From a bacterium (GTDB lineage Bacteria > UBA10199 > DSSB01): a stretch of 9,064 nt of DNA. Location of the stretch: the NCBI GenBank assembly GCA_030426445.1, contig JAUHYS010000072.1:1-9064 (forward strand). The letters run 5' to 3'. Made by a program: the position numbers and the translations under genes. The notes under the pieces are model-generated. The model was given only the letters and a program-made list of their open reading frames with translations, searched no databases and was not told where the DNA came from. Below, piece by piece: positions 1 to 5,264 of this stretch (position 1 is the stretch's first letter; each line of letters opens with the position of its first letter).

Positions 1-276
1 TTCCGCTTTATGTGAGCTTTCTTGCCGTCTACGATTGGCTGCACTTCGGCTACGAAGATTTTGACTTTGCATTGCCCGAATAGCTTCTAAATTACCCGTA
101 AGGTAGGAATAAGCTTCTAAAATCTCTTTGAATTTTTCCTCTGCCCAGGGATTAGCAGGGTTTCTATCAGGGTGGTATTGAAACGCTAACTCTTTAAAAG
201 TTTTACGAATCTCTTCAGGATTAGCTGAAGAGCTTAAACCAAGCACTGCAAAATATTGATGAAGGGTTTTAGCCAC
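1..276 (-). CDS. J-domain (DnaJ-like) co-chaperone, 5' part only
   Basis: The visible 92 residues form an N-terminal J domain, the module that stimulates the ATPase of DnaK/Hsp70. The diagnostic HPD tripeptide lies at residues 35-37 in the context QYHPDRNP, preceded by a helix II (EEIRKTFKELAF) and followed by a helix III (EEKFKEILEAYSYL). The start is a GTG at 276: the next in-frame codons upstream are ACT, GAA, AAA, ATT and a TAA stop, so no ATG is available. No strong Shine-Dalgarno is seen, only an A-rich stretch. After helix IV (residues 62-92) the sequence is Arg/Ser/Gln-rich rather than the Gly/Phe-rich linker of canonical DnaJ, so this may be a J-domain-only (type III) protein rather than housekeeping DnaJ. 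The gene runs off the left edge. It lies 63 bp downstream of grpE on the same strand, probably co-transcribed. The J-domain call is firm and the subtype is open. Confidence 0.9.
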   Translation of the reverse strand, partial: MAKTLHQYFAVLGLSSSANPEEIRKTFKELAFQYHPDRNPANPWAEEKFKEILEAYSYLTGNLEAIRAMQSQNLRSRSAANRRRQESSHKAE

Positions 277-299
277 AGTTTCTTTAATTTATTTTTATT

Positions 300-333
300 T
301 CAGGACCTATCTAAGAACTCTTTATTTTCCTGA
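300..333 (-). repeat. Inverted repeat in the grpE/J-domain gene spacer
   Basis: TCAGGA at 300-305 and TCCTGA at 328-333 are perfect 6-base arms around a 22-base loop, which itself contains a small palindrome (AAGAACTCTT, 314-323 region). In the transcript the stem would sit between the grpE stop and the J-domain gene start. No U-tract follows it in the transcribed direction, so it is not a standard terminator; an mRNA processing or stability stem is possible. It could be chance in AT-rich DNA. Confidence 0.25.
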
Positions 334-339
334 GTGGTT

Positions 340-975
340 TTATTCTTTAGATGCAGAAGGTTTCGCAACGGTTACCATTGAAGGCCGTAAAACCCGCTGA
401 TGCAGCTGATAGCCTTTTCGGTGCTCAGTCACCACAGTATCAGGCGGATGTTGCGATGACTCATGCTGCGCAATCGCTTCGTGCACATTGGGGTCAAACG
501 TTTTTCCTTCAGCCGCAATAGGTTTTAAACCAAACTTTTCTAAAGACTGCATGAGTTGTTTGCGAACTAAGTCCACACCTTCGACTATTTTTTCTATACT
601 TGCCTCATCACCTGTATGTTCCAAGGCTTTTTCCATACTATCCAGCACAGGAAGCAATTCATGAAAGATTTTTTCTGACCCATAGTTCCGTAGTTCTTCC
701 TTTTCTTTAGCAACTCGTTTTCGATAATTTTCCGAATCTGCGTAATGACGCACATATTTTTCGTGAGCTTCCTTTGCCTTTTTTTCTGCCTCGTTTTTTT
801 CTAATTCTAGTTGCTCAATTTGTTTTTTTAACTCCGCAATGGTCTTTTGATATTTTTCTTCTAAGCCCACACTCAAATTTTCTGCAGAGCTAGATTGCTC
901 CTTAATTTTTTTTTCGTTATCTTTTTTTTGAGCCATGGTCTTTCTAAGCTGGCTAACTTTATCATGAGTATCCAT
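340..975 (-). CDS. grpE: GrpE, nucleotide exchange factor of DnaK
   Basis: GrpE releases ADP from DnaK and so resets the Hsp70 cycle in the cytosol; it acts as a dimer. The 211 residues show the expected order: a charged, low-complexity N-terminus (1-35), a long dimerising coiled coil (about 35-95), the conserved YRKRVAKEKEELRNYG segment (84-99), the helical bundle with LLPVLDSMEKAL (108-118), and the C-terminal beta-wing with FDPNVHEAI (160-168) and RKGYQLHQRVLRPSMVTVAK (186-205), the family signature. Length is normal for the family (about 190-220). The ATG at 975 is preceded by AAAGGAAC with about 7 bases of spacing, a convincing ribosome site. A J-domain gene follows in the same direction. 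No hrcA is present upstream, no CIRCE palindrome is visible, and the divergent neighbour is unrelated. The 5' end carries two long A runs (A8 and A9). Confidence 0.97.
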   Translation of the reverse strand: MDTHDKVSQLRKTMAQKKDNEKKIKEQSSSAENLSVGLEEKYQKTIAELKKQIEQLELEKNEAEKKAKEAHEKYVRHYADSENYRKRVAKEKEELRNYGSEKIFHELLPVLDSMEKALEHTGDEASIEKIVEGVDLVRKQLMQSLEKFGLKPIAAEGKTFDPNVHEAIAQHESSQHPPDTVVTEHRKGYQLHQRVLRPSMVTVAKPSASKE

Positions 976-1076
976 TTTATGTTCCTTTAAAAATATCTAA
1001 AAACAGAGTCCATTCTTTGAAAAAATTAGCTTTTTATTTATAAAAACATATCATAAATATAAAGCCTATCACTATT

Positions 1077-1104
1077 CATATAATTGCTTACTTTCATTTT
1101 GCAA
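1077..1104 (-). promoter_or_regulatory. Possible sigma70-type promoter for grpE
   Basis: On the minus strand TTGCAA (1104-1099) is followed after 16 bases by TATATG (1082-1077). Each box matches the sigma70 consensus at four of six positions. This would give a leader of roughly 95 bases before the grpE ATG. No sigma32 (CTTGAAA / CCCCAT) pattern and no CIRCE element were found in 976-1125, so any heat control is not evident from the DNA. The region is very AT-rich, so chance matches are likely. Confidence 0.3.
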
Positions 1105-1119
1105 TATAAGTTTTATAAT
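1091..1119 (+). promoter_or_regulatory. Possible promoter with perfect TATAAT, start site near the ATG
   Basis: A perfect TATAAT lies at 1114-1119, with a weak -35 box CTTTCA at 1091-1096 (17-base spacer, three of six matches). Transcription would begin about 7 bases after the -10 box, that is at or beside the ATG at 1126. No Shine-Dalgarno precedes that ATG, so a leaderless mRNA is possible. The element overlaps the candidate grpE promoter on the other strand. Confidence 0.4.
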
Positions 1120-1125
1120 TTAGTT

Positions 1126-1581
1126 ATGAAAATTTATCATGCTTCCAATTTAATAGATGCCCAAATCGTCAAAGACCAACTAAAAATAGCCGGGATAAAG
1201 TGTAAAATCATCAACACCCAAGCCCATTCTCTCCGAGGACCTGGTTTTCTCCCTTTCACAACAGACAGCCTTCCTACGTTAGTTCTTTTAAATACGGAGG
1301 ACAAAGAACAAGCTCTTAAAATCATTGCAGAACATGAATCTCAAAAAAACAAAGAAGATACTTCTCATGACTGGGCATGCCCACATTGTCAAAACGAAAA
1401 CCCCGGGAATTTTTCAATTTGTTGGAATTGCCAAACCTCTCCCGAAACGCTTACACAAAGGACAAAACAAGAAGATCTCAAAAAAGAAAGCCCTATCAAA
1501 ACTCCTATTTATAGGACTTTTCCCTTCTTATTTTTTTTAGTGCTTGCCACATTGATTTGGATACTACTAAAAGATGCATAA
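1126..1581 (+). CDS. DUF2007-type protein with RanBP2-like zinc finger and C-terminal TM helix
   Basis: Function is unknown. Residues 1-70 match the DUF2007 pattern (a small alpha/beta domain annotated as a putative signal-transducing domain): a MKIYHASNLIDAQIVKDQL opening and a hydrophobic LPTLVLL strand followed by an EDKEQALKII helix. Residues 83-102 form a Cys4 zinc finger (C85, C88, C99, C102; W83 and N92 also fit the RanBP2-type pattern). A basic linker leads to one hydrophobic helix at about 132-148, ending three residues before the C-terminus, so this looks like a tail-anchored protein with its soluble part in the cytosol. I chose the ATG at 1126 because DUF2007 proteins begin at this motif; a TTG at 1084 would add 14 residues that do not look like the family and lie over the promoter. 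The VWA gene starts 6 bp after the stop, suggesting an operon. Confidence 0.75.
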   Translation: MKIYHASNLIDAQIVKDQLKIAGIKCKIINTQAHSLRGPGFLPFTTDSLPTLVLLNTEDKEQALKIIAEHESQKNKEDTSHDWACPHCQNENPGNFSICWNCQTSPETLTQRTKQEDLKKESPIKTPIYRTFPFLFFLVLATLIWILLKDA

Positions 1582-1587
1582 AATTTT

Positions 1588-2787
1588 ATGACACTTCTTC
1601 CTTTTTTATATACACTGCGTGCCCTCAAAGTTCCCGTTGGAACCCAGGAGTGGCTCGACCTGATGAATGCTTTAACAGAAGATCTGAGTGACTCTTCTCT
1701 TGATCAGTTCTACCATTTATCGCGTTCATTACTCGTTAAATCAGAAGCATTATATGATGCATTTGATCAAGCTTTTCTGATGTGTTTTAAAGATAAAAAC
1801 TTACAGCTCAGTTTTAAACAAGAACTCTTAGATTGGCTCAATAAAACCCTGGACTCCTCTCAACGCCCTAAATTACCTGAAGGGATTCAAAAACTGGATT
1901 TAGAAGAATTACGCAAAAAATTACTCGAACGACTTGCAGAACAAAAAGAGGAACATCACGGAGGAAACTATTGGATTGGGACCGGAGGGACTTCACCTTT
2001 TGGGCACTCGGGGGCTCACCCTTCTGGAATTCGTATTGGAGGTCCTGGCGGGGGGCGTTCTGCTATGCAAGTTGCTGAGGAACGTCGTTTTCGCAATTAC
2101 CGTCAAGATCGAGTCTTAGATACTCGACAATTTAAAACCGCTTTAAAAAGACTCAGAAAGCTGGACCGTGTCGGACAAGAAACCGAATTGAACATGGAAA
2201 AAACCATTGATAGCACCTGCAAGAATGCTGGTGATATTGATTTAGTTTTTGAAGCTCCTCACAAAAACCAGTCTGAATTGCTATTATTAATGGATGTAGG
2301 TGGCAGTATGGACCCTTATGCACACCTGATGGAATCTCTTTTTTCGGCAGCTCATGCCTCGACTCACTTTAAGGCTTTTCAACATTTTTATTTTCACAAT
2401 TGCATCTATCAAAAACTTTTCACCAATATGCAACAAAATCAAAGCATCCCATTAGAAGAGGTCTTTCGCAAGTATCGCCATAGTTTTCATGTTATTATTA
2501 TCGGGGATGCCTGTATGAACCCCTATGAACTCTTTGCGCCAAATGGTTCTATTGATTATTGGGAGGCTCACCAAAAACCAGGCATCGAATACCTGCGTTT
2601 ACTCAAAGAGCACTATCGATCTGTGGTTTGGCTCAACCCAGAAAGTGAAGACTATTGGGAACATCATCCCACGATTCGCGCCATTAGCCATTTAATCTCG
2701 ATGTACCCTTTAAGTATTCAAGGACTGACAAATGCCGTCGATGACCTACGAAGTGGCCATATTAAAAAAGTTGTTCCTGTATCTTAA
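1588..2787 (+). CDS. CoxE-like von Willebrand factor A (VWA) domain protein
   Basis: The 399 residues match the CoxE-like VWA family. The N-terminal helical part begins LPFLYTLRALKVPVGTQEWL and is followed by a Gly-rich signature at 125-156 (containing WIGTGGTSPFGH), which I recall as a hallmark of this group. A basic RFRNYRQDRVLDTRQFKTAL segment (167-186) leads into the VWA domain from about 230, with a metal-site motif DVGGS (D236, G238, S240, the DxGxS MIDAS pattern). The HVIIIGDACMNPYEL strand (301-315) is also typical. No signal peptide or TM helix is seen, so it is cytosolic. Relatives usually work with a MoxR-type AAA+ ATPase as a metal-insertion or maturation chaperone pair; no MoxR gene lies in this window. 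The ATG at 1588 follows the upstream gene by 6 bp without a clear Shine-Dalgarno, which suggests translational coupling. The substrate is unknown. Confidence 0.85.
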   Translation: MTLLPFLYTLRALKVPVGTQEWLDLMNALTEDLSDSSLDQFYHLSRSLLVKSEALYDAFDQAFLMCFKDKNLQLSFKQELLDWLNKTLDSSQRPKLPEGIQKLDLEELRKKLLERLAEQKEEHHGGNYWIGTGGTSPFGHSGAHPSGIRIGGPGGGRSAMQVAEERRFRNYRQDRVLDTRQFKTALKRLRKLDRVGQETELNMEKTIDSTCKNAGDIDLVFEAPHKNQSELLLLMDVGGSMDPYAHLMESLFSAAHASTHFKAFQHFYFHNCIYQKLFTNMQQNQSIPLEEVFRKYRHSFHVIIIGDACMNPYELFAPNGSIDYWEAHQKPGIEYLRLLKEHYRSVVWLNPESEDYWEHHPTIRAISHLISMYPLSIQGLTNAVDDLRSGHIKKVVPVS

Positions 2788-2796
2788 ATAAAAACT

Positions 2797-4401
2797 CTAC
2801 TCTTTTTTATCCATATCTGAATCAATTATTTCATCTACTTCTATCTCTTCTGAAATTGTTGAGGTGTTTTCACTTTTACTTTGCTCACCTTTTAGTTTTT
2901 CACTTTTTAAAAAACCAGGCAATTCCATGCCTGCCATTTTAAACATCTCTTCCATGGGCGGAAGTGATTTTAACATTCCAGAAAGAAAATTCGCCGTTGA
3001 GGTTCCCTCTTTTCGACCTCCCAACGAATCCCACACTGTCACTTTATCAATCTTAATATTTTTAATGGCTTCAACTTGAGTTTTAACCAGCTCCGGTAAT
3101 TTATCAGCAATCATTAACATAACAGCATCTCGAGAGTTATTACCCGCTGCACTCACAATTTTTTCAAAACCCTCAGCTTGCTTACTTAAAATTTCTAAAA
3201 TACCACGGGCTTCAGCATCCATCTTAAAGTACACAGCATCCGCTTGCCCTTTTGCTTGCCGTCGAATTTTCTCGGCCTCGGCTTCGGCTTCAATCTCAAT
3301 TTTTTGTTTATCTACTTGAGCAGGGACGACAATATTAGCTTCTTGAGTCGCTTTATCTCTTTGTGCGCGAACTATTTCAGCCGTTTTTTCTGCAGAGTAG
3401 GCTTCCTCGAGTGCCTTTGCCTGACTGACTTTTTCCGCTGCCACGGCCTTACGTAATGCTTCGGCTTCAGCCTGTCGTCTTTGAGCTTCTGAATTCGCAA
3501 TATCCACTCGAGCAGTGTTTTCTCCTTCTACAGCACGGGCATTGGCTCCAGCGGTTTGAACTCTTTCTTCACGTAAAGCTTCTGCTTCACCCACCTTTGC
3601 TTTTGCATCGGCATTGGCCAACTCGATACGCTGTTTGCGGTCGGCTTCCGCTTCACCAATTCGTGCATCAGCTACAGCAGAAGACACTTTTACACGCTCT
3701 TCCATTTGTGCATTGGCTTCTCCGATAGAACCATCTCGGGTCTTTTCAGCCACGCTCTTTCTGGCATCATTGACTGCTTTGGCGGCCGCTTCTTTTCCCA
3801 AAGCTTCAATGTAGCCTGATTCATCCTTAATATCCGTCACGTTAACGTTAATGAGCTTAAGACCAATTTTTTTGAGTTCAGCCTCAACGTTTGAAGTCAC
3901 ATTGGCGAGAAACTTATCGCGATTACTATTGATCTCTTCGATGTCCATGGTTGCAATGACCAAACGTAATTGACCAAAAATAATATCTTTTGCCAAATCA
4001 TGGATTTCAGCAGGCATCAGTCCTAATAACCTTTCGGCTGCATTAACCATGACACCCTCCTCAGTAGAGATACCTACAGTAAAACGAGAAGGGACATCGA
4101 CTCGAATATTTTGTTTACTCAATGCATTGGTCAAATTGACTTCTATTGAAATAGGAGTGAGTTCTAAATAGGCATAATCTTGGATAATCGGCCAGACGAA
4201 AGCAGCCCCTCCGTGCACACAACGAGCGGAACGACCCATTCCCTCTGACCCTTTTCCAACTTTCCCGTAAACCACCATAATACGGTCAGAGGGACACCTT
4301 TTGTATCTCCTGAATAGCGAAAATAAGAGCACAAAAATAAAAAGAACAACGGCGACAACAATGCCTAGAACAAAAACACTGCCAAATAAATTTTCGAACA
4401 T
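2797..4401 (-). CDS. Flotillin-family SPFH membrane scaffold protein
   Basis: Bacterial flotillins (FloT/YuaG, YqiK) oligomerise at the inner face of the membrane and organise membrane microdomains. The 534 residues show an N-terminal membrane helix (about 8-30) followed by RRYKR, an SPFH/band-7 domain (about 35-210, with CVHGGAAFVWPIIQ at 61-74), a long Ala/Glu-rich coiled-coil region (about 215-400) and a C-terminal part with WDSLGG (457-462), typical of FloT. Length is close to known members (about 510-550). Within the coiled coil three adjacent units of about 22 residues start IGEA/VGEA (residues 226-290). The last 35 residues are charged and look like a lineage-specific tail. The ATG at 4401 has an excellent AAGGAG site about 7 bases upstream. 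It lies 77 bp after the YuaF-like gene on the same strand, matching the known yuaF-yuaG order. It converges on the VWA gene with only 9 bp between stops. Confidence 0.95.
   Translation of the reverse strand: MFENLFGSVFVLGIVVAVVLFIFVLLFSLFRRYKRCPSDRIMVVYGKVGKGSEGMGRSARCVHGGAAFVWPIIQDYAYLELTPISIEVNLTNALSKQNIRVDVPSRFTVGISTEEGVMVNAAERLLGLMPAEIHDLAKDIIFGQLRLVIATMDIEEINSNRDKFLANVTSNVEAELKKIGLKLINVNVTDIKDESGYIEALGKEAAAKAVNDARKSVAEKTRDGSIGEANAQMEERVKVSSAVADARIGEAEADRKQRIELANADAKAKVGEAEALREERVQTAGANARAVEGENTARVDIANSEAQRRQAEAEALRKAVAAEKVSQAKALEEAYSAEKTAEIVRAQRDKATQEANIVVPAQVDKQKIEIEAEAEAEKIRRQAKGQADAVYFKMDAEARGILEILSKQAEGFEKIVSAAGNNSRDAVMLMIADKLPELVKTQVEAIKNIKIDKVTVWDSLGGRKEGTSTANFLSGMLKSLPPMEEMFKMAGMELPGFLKSEKLKGEQSKSENTSTISEEIEVDEIIDSDMDKKE
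3532..3726 (-). repeat. Three tandem ~22-residue units in the flotillin coiled coil
   Basis: Residues 226-247, 248-269 and 270-290 each begin with (I/V)GEA and contain an (E/K)(E/Q)R(V/I) core, as in IGEANAQMEERVKV, IGEAEADRKQRIEL and VGEAEALREERVQT. A fourth, degenerate copy follows from 291 (VEGENTARVDIANSEAQRR). The phasing is exact (22, 22, 21 residues). This is a periodic coiled-coil segment that probably arose by internal duplication; such units exist in flotillins, but I cannot tell here whether the copy number is unusual. Confidence 0.7.
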
Positions 4402-4478
4402 TTTGACTCCTTAAAAAAGATTGAAAAACTATTTTTTTAATGGATGATACTTTGGTAAATCAAAATCGAGTTTAGATT

Positions 4479-5075
4479 TTATTTATATTTAGAAACTAGA
4501 AGAGCTTGCTCATTAATGACTTGTATCACTTTAACTAGGCTTCCTTGCTTAAGATCATTCGATTCATCTGTCATGGCTTCAATTTCTCGCAGAGCTCCTT
4601 GCACTTTAATATGCACCTTACCCAGGCCTTCTCTATTCGCTGGAATCGTAAGGTAGACTTCTCCCAAAACCCCTATACAGTTTTTGATATGAAAATTACC
4701 GCTGTAAGCTAAACGACTCATCAAATAAAAAATACTTGCCATGACTAGCATCATAGCAATACCGCTTGCAGATGAAATCACAATGGAATAGATAGATGAA
4801 AGTCCATTATATAGACAGGCCAAACCTGACCATGCAAAGATAGTAAAAAAACCAATTAAATTCTTAACAGTAAAGAAATGAAACCCCCCATGATCTGTTA
4901 TATCCGCTCCTAAGTCACTTGCGTTATCTCCTAACTCAAGGGAATCCGCATCGCCTCCTAAAAAAGTCATGACTAACTGAATTAAAAACAACAAAGTAAA
5001 AGGAATGGCAATCACCCAATAAAACTTTTCTACTCCAGAATGCAAAGACCACCACGTTTGTAAAGTCTCCAGCAT
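4479..5075 (-). CDS. YuaF/NfeD-like membrane protein, flotillin partner
   Basis: The 198 residues have three membrane helices (about 18-39, 70-90 and 95-120) and a C-terminal soluble domain (about 132-198) with the beta-rich pattern of the NfeD OB fold (GVLGEVYLTIPANREGLGKV, then LKQGSLVKVIQV). The acidic loop between the first two helices (41-65) followed by FHFFTVKNLIGFF is typical of YuaF-like proteins encoded beside flotillins. In Bacillus subtilis YuaF and YuaG/FloT are encoded together, and NfeD-like proteins are thought to assist SPFH scaffolds; the exact biochemical role is not settled. The ATG at 5075 is preceded by AGGAG about 10 bases upstream. Flotillin follows directly on the same strand. 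There is no serine-protease domain as in long NfeD proteins. Confidence in the family is good and in the mechanism low. Confidence 0.88.
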   Translation of the reverse strand: MLETLQTWWSLHSGVEKFYWVIAIPFTLLFLIQLVMTFLGGDADSLELGDNASDLGADITDHGGFHFFTVKNLIGFFTIFAWSGLACLYNGLSSIYSIVISSASGIAMMLVMASIFYLMSRLAYSGNFHIKNCIGVLGEVYLTIPANREGLGKVHIKVQGALREIEAMTDESNDLKQGSLVKVIQVINEQALLVSKYK

Positions 5076-5106
5076 AGTTTTATTTCTCCTAACTTATCGT
5101 ACAACA

Positions 5107-5136
5107 CCCATTGATAAAATAAATGATATATATGGG
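5107..5136. repeat. Imperfect inverted repeat in the leader of the YuaF-like gene
   Basis: CCCATTGATA (5107-5116) and TATATATGGG (5127-5136) pair at eight of ten positions around a 10-base centre. It lies 32-61 bases upstream of the YuaF-like start, where an operator or leader hairpin could act. The surrounding spacer (5076-5264) is AT-rich and I found no convincing sigma70 promoter pair in it. Confidence 0.25.
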
Positions 5137-5264
5137 ATAGTGAAATTTATGACCTTATTTAAAACTAAAAAGTTAAAAACACATTAACAAAACTGCACTC
5201 AAAAGGAATAGACATATTTCTTTTATTCTTTTCAATCATTAAATCTATTAGAATAACTTCAATT

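Noticed and set aside
1084..1125. TTG start at 1084 giving a 165-residue DUF2007 protein
   Set aside because: The 14 extra residues do not look like the family and overlie the TATAAT box; the ATG at 1126 matches the usual DUF2007 beginning.
976..1125. Heat-shock control of grpE by CIRCE/HrcA or sigma32
   Set aside because: I looked for TTAGCACTC/GAGTGCTAA arms and for CTTGAAA/CCCCAT boxes in the spacer and found neither.
2788..2796. Bidirectional terminator between the VWA and flotillin genes
   Set aside because: The gap and flanks contain CTC direct repeats and a T run but no inverted arms, so no hairpin can be supported.
3244..3814. Overlapping plus-strand frames opposite the flotillin coiled coil
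   Set aside because: They are Leu/His/Phe-rich shadows of Ala/Glu-rich codons, with no ribosome sites or recognisable domains.
5165..5239. 24-codon minus-strand reading frame in the spacer before the YuaF-like gene
   Set aside because: It has no Shine-Dalgarno, and open frames of this size are expected by chance in such DNA.
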